From NCBI RefSeq assembly GCF_002099425.1, contig NW_018343954.1:20545501-20609500 (forward strand): a stretch of 64,000 nt of DNA. The letters are read 5' to 3'. Origin of the DNA: Phascolarctos cinereus (lineage: Eukaryota; Chordata; Mammalia; Diprotodontia; Phascolarctidae). This document shows, in pieces, positions 1-9,929 of the stretch (position 1 is its first letter; each line of letters starts with the position of its first letter). Under the pieces are notes generated by a model. The model did not search any database. It was not told where the DNA came from and worked only from the letters and a program-made list of their open reading frames with translations. Position numbers and translations under genes: made by a program.

Positions 1-123
1 ACTTAGGCTATATATCCACTGTTAGCTCATTAACCTTATCTTTTAGATGGAATTATGTAAACCTATTAAAGTAGTTAGCTTTTTTTTTTCAAAGCTACTT
101 CATGAATTTGGAAGGTCATAACA

Positions 124-124
<1 letters not shown>

Positions 125-169
<45 letters not shown>
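125..169. repeat. (TG)n microsatellite
   Basis: Uninterrupted TG dinucleotide array. The flanks are AT-rich sequence with no other feature seen. Confidence 0.97.
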
Positions 170-173
<4 letters not shown>

Positions 174-524
174 TGTATGTGAAGATTAAGAAACTAATAT
201 ATAGGTAATTTCAACTATAAAAAACTTGATACTCTGATATTCGTATTGATCTCACAGTGTCCTCACTGACCTGGTTGTTTCCTATGATTCAGATTATAAC
301 CCATCCAAACTTGACCATTATATAGGGTTCATGTCTTCCCATAAGTTCATCATAGGAGAGTCCATCCTTTTGTCTTCCTTGATTTCTTCTGATGCCATAA
401 GGAAGTGCTCAGGATGTCCTTCTGTCATGCCTTGCCCTCAACATATGACTAGCTAATCTTATTCAATAATAACATTTCCTGATGACATAATTAATCCCTA
501 TTCTTCTAAGTCCTTCATAATATA

Positions 525-735
525 TACGCTTACACCTACCATGTGCTTCTGTATTATTCTGCATAACATTTATTCACTACATTATTTAATTTGATCCTCA
601 CAACTAATGAATTAGGTAGCACATGTATTATTGTATTCATTTTGCAGATAGGAAACTGAGGCTCTGGGAGGTTAAGTGATTATGTAACAAAGCTTGCAAT
701 TGGTGGACACTGTATGCAAAAACAAGTTGTCTGCT
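525..735 (-). repeat. MIR/CORE-SINE relic
   Basis: Reads as the reverse complement of a CORE-SINE: atttgatcctcacaac, then cattttgcagataggaaact, then gaggctctgggaggttaagt. These are the usual landmarks of the MIR/MON1 group (antisense of 'cagtttcc...cctgtaaaatg'). Strongly diverged. The edges are approximate. Confidence 0.7.
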
Positions 736-759
736 GCTCTATTACACCTTTCAACATGT

Positions 760-1470
760 TAGAACAAAGTTCATAATTAAACATTTTATTTCTTTACTTT
801 GGCTAAAAGCATTGGAAGATCCTTTATATTATCTGAGGTATATTTAATGGTAATAACACATTCTGGTTCACATACATGAAAGAATTAATGAAAAATAAGA
901 AATACATGAAATAAAGTCCTTGGCAAACAAGTAGGTGAAGAAATGATTATAATTAAGACAGAGATGCTCAGTGGAAATAGCTAGTGATTATTCTCTTTAA
1001 TTGGCACATAAGGTATTAACTTGAATCAGATCTACAAAATTGGAAATACAAATATTGTTTATTTTCCAAACATATCATCTAGTAAACAGTCCATGTAGGT
1101 TAAGGTGTCTTATGCTCTGCATTCAGAATCAAACGATAAAAACCCTGAGAAATTATTCCAAATGCATGTGAAAAAGACTGACCTTCAAAACCGTATATTA
1201 AACTTTCAAGCTAAAAAATCACATGTTGCTTCAGTCAGAATGATCTCTTCAACAGAAATATCTGATAAAGTTCTTAAATCCCAATGGAAAGTCACTATGT
1301 CAAATAAATACTTATAAATCATTTAAAATTTGTTACTTGCTGTGAGCATAGGTAACAGACTTAATCTTCATTCTTTTCCTCACTTGTAACGTGGGGACAG
1401 TATTTTTGCATAGCTGTTCTCGGAAGATTGATAGGAGAACAGTATTTTGTTTACTCTAAGTTATTATGCA
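760..1470. other. No recognised feature
   Basis: AT-rich sequence without a repeat family I can name. A 70-codon open frame at 1105-1317 (+) starts at GTG, has no recognisable domain and is of a length expected by chance in AT-rich DNA; I do not call it a gene. Confidence 0.5.
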
Positions 1471-1610
1471 AATCAGAGAAAGAGCACTGGTCTGAAAAAC
1501 AGCTGTCTTTAATCTGATCAGCTGACTCATTATGATCAAGACACTTAGTCTCTGCACCTCAGGCTCTTTATCTATAAAAAAGTGACAGAGGTCCTACTCA
1601 TAAAAAGAAA
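1470..1610 (+). repeat. MIR-type SINE fragment
   Basis: Order of landmarks 'gagcactggtctg', 'gatcaagacacttagtctct', 'cctcaggctctttatctat' and 'aaaaagtgacagaggtc' matches the plus strand of MIR-type SINEs (head with 'actgg', central 'cttaacctctctgagcctcagtttcc'). Diverged. Confidence 0.6.
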
Positions 1611-2082
1611 CATTTTTAGATAGAATAAGGCAATATAAATGAAAATGTTTTGAAAAATATTAAACATAACATAACAATCTACAGTATTTTCCTTAGGCAA
1701 GATTAATTCATAAACAATACAATCTAAATAAGCTAGGTACAAGTTCCAAAACACAGTTCACATATTTAGAGATCATTCTAAATGTTAGATCATTTCATTT
1801 TACCTCAACAATAAATGATTTCAAAAGTTGTCTTAATCTATGTTATTGAAAAAAATAAAAGCAGAACTTGAAAGACAAAAATTAAGACCAATAATTCAAT
1901 TCAATCTCATATATATTCTATGTATTGTGCTGGATATCGAGAATACTAAGATAAGAAAGGAAATTATCTTTGTTCTCAAGAAGGTTATATTTTACTATAT
2001 ACACTACATATAAGCATATGAACTAATTCCAGTTAATACGAGGAATGAGAGAGCAACTGGAGTATGGGAGGGACAGAATAGA

Positions 2083-2325
2083 AATTCTTAACCATTTTTA
2101 GATAGGAACACCACTAACAGTAGAGTGAAACCTAAGGATCCCCTGCTCAGGATGTTTTTAAATGCATAAAACAATACATAAGGTTATAAAGGAAACAAAT
2201 TGTATTAATAGTTATCCATCTTTTTTTCTATCTATCTATCTACCTACCTACCTATCTACCTATCTATCTACAGAAATTCACAGACCGCATATTAAAACAA
2301 ACTTACAGACCCTAGTGTAAAGGGT
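2083..2325. mobile_element. Old non-autonomous hAT-type DNA transposon relic
   Basis: Left end attcttaaccatttttagat and internal 'gtttttaaatgcataaaaca' with 'ataaaggaaacaaattgtat', ending near 'acagaccctagtgtaaaggg', resemble a common mammalian hAT MITE family that starts near 'gttcttaacct' and ends in the inverted form. A TCTA/CTAC microsatellite has grown inside it at about 2227-2272. The terminal repeats are too decayed to show a target duplication. Confidence 0.45.
2227..2272. repeat. (TATC/CTAC)n microsatellite
   Basis: Imperfect tetranucleotide array of tatc and ctac units inside the hAT-like relic. Confidence 0.9.
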
Positions 2326-2754
2326 TGAGACTGAAGAACTGATAATGAAAACAGAACAGACCTAATGGACTGGAAAGACAAGGAAAGTGGAAGAGTTTGT
2401 GGTTTCAGTGAAAACAATATAGATTTCAGGGTTAGGCAGAAGAGATGGAAGGACAGGAGCTTATGAATAGAGTGAGAAACTTCTGGATTGCCTGTATAAT
2501 AGAGGTAGCAAAGTGATGAGTAATAATGGGAGTTAAGCTATGACTATCTTTTTGGGTGGCTAAGGTAGAATGAAGAGAAGATCTGTATATTTTAAGAAAA
2601 ATGAGCATTTACATTGAGATTCCCAAGAATGAGGCTAAAGGTTGAGGTAGAAAAGAAGATTGTGAGCCAAGTACAGAATACCTTCAGAAAGGGCGAAAAG
2701 TTTCTGGTGTCTAATGCATTACAACAATGTTGTGCCACCTTTAATGGTGAACTG

Positions 2755-2935
2755 AAATGAGGTGTGTGCTGTAGGTTAAAGTGATTCATTATATAGGAGA
2801 TCTTGGGTGACTCCTCTCTAGATCTTTGTTTCCCTATTTGTAAAGTAAGTGGGTTGGCTTAAATAATCTCTAAGATCTCTTCAGGCCCAACATAGTATAA
2901 AGCATCTGAATTTTAGGTTCTTAAATCCTTGACAC
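2755..2935 (+). repeat. MIR/L2-like SINE tail
   Basis: Contains 'cttgggtgactcctctctag', 'gtttccctatttgtaaagta' and 'gtgggttggcttaaataatc' followed by 'tctaagatctcttcagg'. This is the MIR/L2 3' pattern 'gggttggactagatgacctctaaggtcccttc'. Diverged plus-strand copy. Confidence 0.65.
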
Positions 2936-3284
2936 ACTTGAAACAATAAGAAAGATAAGGGAACTCCATTTGGCATATACATTTTCATTTAACAGTATTC
3001 AACAAGTAGATTTGTATATTATTTCCCTGAGTTGTGATACAATCATAGGAGGCTTTCTGTACATTACATGTACACTATTACAGAATGTATTACAGAGATA
3101 AATTGGCCTCCCCATGTCTCATCTTAAGTCTTGAGAAAGTTATACCAATTAACCGATCAATCCATTGATTAATCAACACTATCAACAGCCATCGTATTAA
3201 ACTTATCTACAATATGCCTGTACTGTGTTAAATTCTGAGGATACAAATTTTTTTTAAAATGCTCTTGTTACCAATGAGTTTTGT

Positions 3285-3458
3285 TTCCTGTGTGGTATAA
3301 GGACTACAGCACTGGACCTAGAGTCGTGAAGACCTGAGTTCAAATGTGGTTTCAGACTTTGGGCAACTCACTTAATTTCTGTTCTGCCTCAGTTTTATCA
3401 ACTCTAAAATGGGGATTATAGCAGCACCTGCCTCACAAGGCTTTTGTGAGGATCAAAT
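3285..3458 (+). repeat. CORE-SINE (MIR/MON1 type), 5' part split by HAL1-A
   Basis: Plus-strand CORE-SINE with a B-box-like gacctgagttcaaatgtgg, then 'gggcaactcacttaatttct', 'gcctcagttttatcaactct' and 'aaaatggggattatagc'. The element stops at 'gatcaaatgagat' and resumes on the other side of HAL1-A at about 6151. Confidence 0.85.
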
Positions 3459-4305
3459 GAGATGATTTTTTCATTTTAATACATTTATTTATTTTTATTT
3501 TTCAACATTTACTTCCACAAGATTCTGAGTTTCAAATTTTCACCCCATCTTGCCCTTCTCCCCACCACAACATGACATGCATTCTGAATATGCCTTCCCC
3601 TATTCTGTCCTCCCTTCTATCTCTCTCCCTCTTCTCTTATCCCCACCCCTTCTATTTTCCTGTAGGGCAGGATAGATTTCTGTAACCCATTTCCTGTATT
3701 TCTTATTTCCCAGTTGCATGTGAAAACATGGTTTTTTAAAAACATGTTTTTAAAACTTTAGGTTTCAAATTTTCTCTCTTCCTCCCTCCCCACCCACCCT
3801 CACTGAAAAGGCAAGCAACTCAATATAGGTTGTACATGTGCAGTTATGCAAAAACACTTCCATAGTAGACATGTTGTGAAAAACTAACTCTATTTCCCTT
3901 CATCCTATCCTGCCCTCCCATTTATTCTATTCTTTCTTTTGACCCTGTCCCTCCTCAGAAGTATTTGCTTCTGATTACTCCCTTTCCCAATGTGTCCTCC
4001 TTTCTATCATCCCCCTGCTCTCTTGTCCCCTTCACCCCTATTTTTCTGTAGGGTAAGACAGATTTCCATATCCAATTGACTGTATGTTATTCCCTCCTTA
4101 AGCCAAATCTTATGAGAATAAGATTCACTCATTCTCTCTCACCTTCCCTCATTTACCCTCTACTGTAAAAGCCTTTTCTGTTTTTTTTGTGTGAGATAAA
4201 TTACCCCATTTTACCTCTCCCTTTCTCCTTCTCCTAGTATAATCCTCTCTCACCCCTTAATTTTATTCTCCAGATATGACACCTTCATCTTCAAGTCATC
4301 CTGTG

Positions 4306-4345
4306 CTATCTATCTATCTTTCTTTCTATCTGTCTACGTATCTAC
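4306..4345. repeat. TATC-type microsatellite within HAL1-A 3' UTR
   Basis: Imperfect tatc/ttct units, at the same point of the element as the (TA)n, (TATC)n and (GATA)n tracts of HAL1-B, -C and -E. Confidence 0.85.
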
Positions 4346-4480
4346 ATACATATTTTTTTCCTCCAACTACTCTAACACTGACAAAGGTCTCATGAGTTAT
4401 AAATATCATCCTTCCATGCAGGAATGTAAACAATTCAACCTTAATAAGTCTCTTATGATTTCTCTTTCTTGTTTACTTCT

Positions 4481-5372
4481 TTATGCTCCACTTGAATCTT
4501 GTGTTTGAAAGTGAAATTTTCTATTCAGCTCTGGTCTTCTTATAAAGAATGCTTGAAAGTCCTCTATTTTACTGAATAACCATTTTTCCCCCTGAAGGAT
4601 TATACTCAGTTTTGCTGGGTAGGTGGAACTCTGGAATTTGGCTACAATATCCCTAGGAGTTTTCCTTTGGGGATCTCTTTCAGGAGGTGCTTAGTGGATT
4701 CTTTCAATTTCTATTTTGCCCTCTGGTTCTAATATATCAGGGCAGTTTTCCTTGATAATTTCTTGAAAGATGATGTCTAGGCTTTTTTTGATTATGGCTT
4801 TCAAATAGTCCAATAATTTTTAAATTATTTCTCCTGGATTCATTTTCCAGGTGAGTTGTTTTTCTGATGAGATATTTCACATTGTTTTCTAATTTTTCAT
4901 TCTTTTGGATTTGTTTTACAGTGTCTTGATTTTTCATAAAATCATTAGCTTCCAATTGCTTTATTCTAATTTTTAAGAAAGTATTTTCTTGGACTTCTTT
5001 TTCTATTTGGCCAATTTTACTTTTTAGAGCATTCTTCTCCTCACTGGCTTTTTGGACCTTTTTTGCCATTTGTAGTAGGCTATTTTCTTCAATATTTTTT
5101 TTGGGGGTCTCCTTTAGCCAGCTGTTGACTTCTTTTTCATGATTTTCTTGTATCACTCTCATTTCTCTTCCCAATTTTTCTTCTACTTCTCTTACTTGCT
5201 TCTGAAAATCCCTTTTGAGCTCTTCCAAGGCTTGGAACTGATTCATATTTTTCTTGGAGGCTTTGGATGTAGGAGCTTTGACTTTGTTGTCTTCTTCTGG
5301 TTGTACATTTTCATCTTCTTTGTCACCAAAGTAAGATAATATAGTCTGATTCTTTTTGTGAGGTTTGCTCAT
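4481..5372 (-). pseudogene. HAL1-A ORF1 remnant (L1 ORF1p-like)
   Basis: ORF1p of L1 elements is a trimeric coiled-coil RNA-binding protein. The longest intact frame (4737-5384) opens at a TTG; the likely true start is the ATG at 5372, giving MSKPHKKNQTILSYFG. Visible order: basic N-tail with a PIP-box-like TILSYF, a KAPTSKASKKNMN linker, a heptad-rich coiled coil (LEELKRDFQKQVREVEEKLG), then the start of the RRM-like domain (NLKIIGL). The frame is lost after about residue 190, and about 170 bp that encode part of the C-terminal domain are missing near 4623. The equivalent of the family's ORF1 stop is at 4481-4483. Dead copy; the family would normally encode about 355 residues. Confidence 0.85.
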
Positions 5373-6129
5373 GATTCCAGCCAATTCAGTTCTTAAGAAA
5401 GAGTTTTAATCTCTTTGTTAAGGTAAAAGTCTGCTTCCAGTGTGGAGAATGTACAGTCCCAAGCTTCAGGGGTTTTCAGAGATACTTGTAGGGACCTGTA
5501 CATTTTCACTTCTTCCAAGGTGATGTGATAAGGGGCAAGGTGTTTACTCCTTTCCTGGCCTGTGCTCTGGTCTATGAGTGATCACAAGCAGTCTTTTCTG
5601 TCTTGGAACTGTGAGGAGGATTTACTCTGTACCACCACTACAAGCTCCACCATGCCAGCACTCCTCCTCACCCCAGGATTGCTACCCAGAACTGTGACCC
5701 AGATCCAAGCACAGGCTAAGCAAGGGAATCCTGCACCAGCAGAGAGATCCCTGCAGTCCCCTCTGATCAGCCACCTGATTCTTCCTCAGTCTATGGGCTG
5801 CAAGCTTAGGAAGCAGCTGCAGCCCCAAAGGGCCATGAGTGGGACTTGGGGCTGGGACCTAGGTTCTGTCTCACTGCCGGAAATGATTCAGTCCTCTGAG
5901 GCCTGCTCCAGGGTGGCTGTGGCCTGTGCACCCATGCCAAACTGCGCTCCTTTCCCAGCCTTACATGATATACCTTTCTGATCAACCATCCAGGCTGTCT
6001 TGGGCTGGAAATTTGTTTCACTCTGTCTTCTTGTGAGTTCTGCTGCTTTAGAATTTGTTTAGAGCCATTTTTTCACAGGTATTTGTAGGGGTTTGGGGGA
6101 GAGCTCAAGCAAGTCACTGCTTTCACTCT

Positions 6130-6138
6130 GCCATCTTG
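6130..6138 (-). promoter_or_regulatory. YY1-type initiator site at HAL1-A 5' end
   Basis: The reverse complement reads caagatggc inside ggagccaagatggcagag. Human L1 starts with GGAGCCAAGATGGC, where caagatggc is the characterised YY1 site that positions L1 transcription. HAL1-D and -E have the same block. Function here is inferred from the match. Confidence 0.55.
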
Positions 6139-6150
6139 GCTCCATCCCTT

Positions 6151-6225
6151 GAGATAATATTTTTTAAAGCATTTAGCACAGTGCTTGGAACATTTTAGGT
6201 GCTTAACAAATGCTTGTTTCCCTCT
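6151..6225 (+). repeat. CORE-SINE, 3' part (continues from 3458)
   Basis: After a repeat of the target site (gagataatat...), 'aaagcatttagcacagtgct' and 'taggtgcttaacaaatgctt' complete the CORE-SINE tail interrupted at 3458. Confidence 0.8.
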
Positions 6226-6599
6226 CTTGCCAATAGGAGGTAGCATGCAAATATAAATTGTATATATAATACACACAAAATAAGATACATGATAACTTGG
6301 AGGTGAAGGTATTGATAGCTGAGGGAAACAGGAATGGGCTCATTCCAAAGGCAAAGTAGTGCTTGAGCTGAGTCTTAAAGGAATAACAAACACTAATTGA
6401 CAACAGTAATACTTAGGGATATCAAATTATTTTAAGTCAGTTCAACAAAAAATTAATAGCTTGAAAAGAGGGTTATTGATCAATTCAGTATCCCTAAAAA
6501 AATCTAGATTGGGAAGGTAACTTATGATTTGAACTACAGAATTGTAAAAATTAAGTTAGAACCTCACACTCTGTCTTCTAGATTTATATAATATATGAC

Positions 6600-6830
6600 A
6601 GTGATAGCTAGTGTTTTGGTATAATGCAGACAACAATAGACTGGAAATCAGGAGAGCTTATTTCTAGTTCCAAGATTGCCACTGACTTACCATGAACAAA
6701 CTGCTTAAACTCTCTGAGCCTTGATTTTCTCCTTTCCAAAAGGAAGGGGTGCAGCTTGATAGTCTTTAAGATTCTTCCTATTTAAACAATATATGGTTCT
6801 AAGATTTAGGAAGTTTTGATTCCATTTTGT
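6600..6830 (+). repeat. MIR-type SINE relic
   Basis: Plus-strand landmarks in order: 'gactggaaatcaggagagct', 'gaacaaactgcttaaactct', 'ctgagccttgattttctcct', 'ccaaaaggaaggggtgcagc', 'ttgatagtctttaagattct'. Full-length but diverged MIR-like copy. Confidence 0.7.
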
Positions 6831-7490
6831 ATCATAAACATATGCAGATGAACCATGTCATTGACAAAGGCAGATTCTATTTGATATGAACTTCTGGAAA
6901 AATGAGTATCAGTCTATTATAAAATATGATTAAAGGAGAATCTTATACCAAATACTATAACAAATTTCAAAAGAATAAATTAACAAATTAACCAAAAAAA
7001 GCTCTTAAATTTAGAGGAACATGTAAGGTTATATGTTTCATGACTATGTATAATAGAAAATGAATTCATAACTATCTGATACAGTTTATTATAAGCAACA
7101 AATAGGAAATATTTTAATTATTTTAAAAGCTTTTGTACAAATAAAGGCAGCTAAAATAAGAAAAAAAACATGAACTAGTACAATATGTTCAGAAAACTGC
7201 TATCTCCTTGCTCTAATAAAAGCCTTACATTCAAACCTCAAAGAGAATTAGCAGAAATATTTAAAGTTGAATCATTCTCTAATAGGCAGATAGTTAAATT
7301 ATATGAATGAACAATTTTCACAAGAAATACAAACTATTAACAGTAACCTAAAAATGTCCTTGAATTACCAGTGGTTAGATAAATGCAAATTAAAGGTTCT
7401 GAAATATTACTTTATGTCCATTAACATGACAAAGATAGGGAAAATCAGTGTTGGTGTAAATGTAGAAACACAAGAACTACTGATGGAACT
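6830..7490. other. No recognised feature
   Basis: AT-rich unique-looking sequence. A 63-codon frame at 7303-7494 (+) has no recognisable domain and is not called. Confidence 0.5.
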
Positions 7491-7503
7491 GTGACTTGAA
7501 CCT

Positions 7504-7658
7504 TTTTTTTTTTTTGCTTTTAGGCAATAGGGGTTAAGTGACTTGCCCAAGGTCACACAGCTAGGAAATGTCAAGTGTTTGGTCTGAGGCTGGATTTGAA
7601 CTCAGGTCCTCCTGACTTCAGGGCCGGTGTTCTATCCACTGCGTCACCTATCTGCCCA
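7504..7658 (-). mobile_element. tRNA-type marsupial SINE (WALLSI/WSINE-like), minus strand
   Basis: Poly-T at the left is the A-tail. Then the reverse complement of the SINE body: 'ggttaagtgacttgcccaag', 'gtcacacagctag', 'ggatttgaactcaggtcctc' (antisense B box gttcaaatcc) and 'tctatccactgcgtcaccta'. Flanked by the 8-bp direct repeat ttgaacct at 7496-7503 and 7659-7666, a clean target duplication. The family name is from memory of marsupial SINEs. Confidence 0.88.
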
Positions 7659-7931
7659 TTGAACCTATTATTTTGAAAAGCAATTTAGTTTTATAGTTTC
7701 ATGTGAAAAATGTTACAAAATTGTTCACATACCTTGACCGGTAACTCTAGGATTTATGGAAGACATAGGGGGGAAAAATCACACAAGCTGTTTAGTCATT
7801 CAATGACTTTAAAAGGAATCTACAACGATAAAATCATTGATCTGTAATGATAACTATAAAACAGTTCACATTTATAAACATGGCTTACTACTCAGTTTAC
7901 AGCCCCAAGGACATTACTGACAATAAAAGAG

Positions 7932-7932
<1 letters not shown>

Positions 7933-7995
<63 letters not shown>
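7933..7995. repeat. (TA)n microsatellite
   Basis: Uninterrupted TA array of about 63 bp. Frames running through it on both strands are artefacts of the repeat. Confidence 0.97.
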
Positions 7996-7997
<2 letters not shown>

Positions 7998-8329
7998 AAA
8001 TATTCATAGCAATACTGTTTGTAATAGGAAAAAAATACAAACAAACTATGTATCCAATGATTGGGAACTGAATGAACAAATTGAGTTACATGAATTTAAT
8101 AGAAATATTACTTTTCTATTAAGAATGACAAATGTGAAAACTTAAGGAAATATGGGAAGATCTCCCCACTATGCAAACCTGCACTGTAGCCATCATTCTA
8201 ATTTCCTCAGACCCCCAAAACCATATTCCCTGTGTCCTTCACCATTGGATCCTCTAGCTCTGATACTCTGATTGGTAAACTTCTATTTTATCTTGCCTAG
8301 AAGCAGGTCTCCATGCCATGTCCACCAAG

Positions 8330-8510
8330 TCCTCCCCATGCATCCATGACCCCACCATCTTCCTAGTTACCCTTTATGTGTTATCTTAGTCCATCAGAAT
8401 TTAACCTTAGAGATTAGGGACACTCTTGTATTTGTTACTGTAGTTATATCCCTAGTATTTAGCACACCATCAGGAATATAGTAAGCATTTAATGACTGAG
8501 CATTTAATCT
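8330..8510 (+). repeat. L2-like LINE 3' tail
   Basis: Ends with 'ttagagattagggacactct', 'tatccctagtatttagcaca' and 'gtaagcatttaatgactgag', the decayed form of the L2 3' end (ctccttgagggcaggga ... ccccagcacttagcacagtg ... aataaatgtttgttga). Confidence 0.5.
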
Positions 8511-9154
8511 AGACATGTGTGTATGCTTGCGTTTATGCATGCATGTATGTATCATCTATCTTTCTATCATCTATGACATCTATTGGTGAGAACAATAGTA
8601 CATGTGGCAGAACCAAAAAATGACATGCAAAAGAGGAACAACTTTAAAAGATAACAAAACCCAGAGCAAAAACATTGGACAATTTTAGTATTGACATAAA
8701 GTATGCACTGTTCTTCTCAAACAGAAAAATGAGAATGAAAGGTTTCATGTGTAATCGTTGACAAACAGTCTAATGTTGTTTTTCTTAGATATTTATAGGA
8801 CCTGCACATTTTAAGAACATTACATTTGAAGCAATCTAAGTGACTGTATGTGTTGAAACAAAATTTATCAATACAATTTAAAAAATGTACCTCTTAGGTT
8901 AGCCATAGGTTATGCCTCACTTGCTATATAGGAAGTCAACCTGCATATCTAGTCATACTTGGTTTTGACTTTTGAACCACCTGCTATTGCAATTTTTTTT
9001 CTGAGATAATGTTATTCCGAAGCAGGATGGACCTTCACAATTGTGATCCACTCTTATCACTTCCTTCCCTTCAGTTCTAAGCTGTGCTTCAATAACATCT
9101 TTCAAAGATGTAATTGGATTGGATTAACTCAATAGTTAGCCTGATTCCATTTTA

Positions 9155-9290
9155 TTATTATAAATATTTGTCATAATATTATATTAATATTATAGGCATA
9201 TTATTATAAATAATATCATTACTTATAAGAGGCATATTATTATAAATGATATTATTTATAATAGGCATATTATTATAATAAATAATAATG
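9155..9290. repeat. AT-rich tandem unit of about 35 bp, three copies
   Basis: The block aggcatattattataaat recurs at about 9195, 9231 and 9262, with self-complementary TATTATAATA spacers that can fold back. Directly adjacent to the start of a CORE-SINE whose tail is also TTATTA-rich, so it may have grown from that tail. Confidence 0.75.
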
Positions 9291-9530
9291 TTAACTTACA
9301 CAGTGCTTTGTTTTGCAAAGCCCTTTATGTTATCTCAATTGACTGTCACAGCAACCTATGAATTAGGTACTATTATTATTCCCATTTTATAGATGAAGGA
9401 ATTGAGAAACAGTGAGGATAAGTGACTAGTCCAGTGTTACACAGCTAATAAGTATTTGAGGCAGGATTGGAATTCAGTGTTCCCAACTCAAGTCCCAAAC
9501 TCTATCCAATATGCCATCTAATTCCTTTTT
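9290..9530 (-). repeat. CORE-SINE (MON1 type), minus strand
   Basis: Antisense CORE-SINE: 'cttacacagtgctttgtttt', 'gcaaagccctttatgttatc', 'cccattttatagatgaagga', 'gtgttacacagctaataagt' and 'attggaattcagtgttccca', nearly full length. Confidence 0.85.
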
Positions 9531-9733
9531 TAAAATTTGAACCTTTTCATACTCATCCTTTATAACACAAACACACTCTTCTGAGTATTTCCTTAATATA
9601 CAACTCTTAAATAAAATTATTTTATCGCCTTTCATGGAATTTGTTATAACTGTATAGTAGGTTCTTATTTAAAGTGAATCTAAAATCACGATTTCTTTAT
9701 AATGCCAAGTGCTTTTAAAAAATCAGCAAATAA

Positions 9734-9872
9734 AGGGCAGCTAGATGGTGCAATGGATAGAGCCCCAGCCCTGAAGTCAGGAGGACCTGAGTTCAAATCC
9801 AGCCTCAGACACATAACACTTACTAGCTGTGTGACCCTGGGCAAGTCACTTAACCCCATTGCCTAGCAAAAC

Positions 9873-9905
<33 letters not shown>
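9734..9905 (+). mobile_element. tRNA-type marsupial SINE (WALLSI/WSINE-like), plus strand
   Basis: Starts gggcagctagatggtgcaat with a tRNA A-box-like head, then B box 'gagttcaaatcc', 'gtgtgaccctgggcaagtca', 'cttaaccccattgcctagc' and a (CAAAA)n tail at 9873-9905. Flanked by 17-bp direct repeats beginning aaaaaatca at 9717-9733 and 9906-9922 with one mismatch. The best preserved SINE head in the window; complete from the head to the tail. Confidence 0.93.
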
Positions 9906-9908
<3 letters not shown>

Positions 9909-9929
9909 AAATCATCAAATAATTGACAT

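Larger units (their letters stand above)
3471..6149 (-). mobile_element. HAL1-A: near-full-length half-L1 retrotransposon
   Basis: Minus-strand element of about 2.7 kb. The 5' end is at the right (reverse complement of 'ggctccatccc' preceded by the L1-like caagatggc block at 6130-6138), followed by a 5' UTR of about 760 bp, ORF1 (4481-5372), then a pyrimidine-rich (purine-rich in sense) 3' UTR and an A-rich tail at the left. There is no ORF2, which defines HAL1, an L1 derivative known from mammals including opossum. Target duplication: 'tgagatgattttt' on the left and 'tgagataatatttttt' on the right, imperfect. The host DNA is a CORE-SINE. Compared with HAL1-C and -G it lacks about 170 bp near 4623. 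Confidence 0.9.

Noticed and set aside
5562-5981. 139-codon plus-strand frame as a host gene
   Set aside because: It lies wholly antisense to the HAL1-A 5' UTR and has no known domain; kept only as an antisense-frame observation of the element.
7504-7658. tRNA gene suggested by box A/B-like sequences in the SINEs
   Set aside because: The tRNA-like heads belong to SINEs with body, A-rich tail and target duplications; no cloverleaf is maintained.
7847-8079. Overlapping frames rich in YI/IY on both strands
   Set aside because: Product of the 63-bp (TA)n array.
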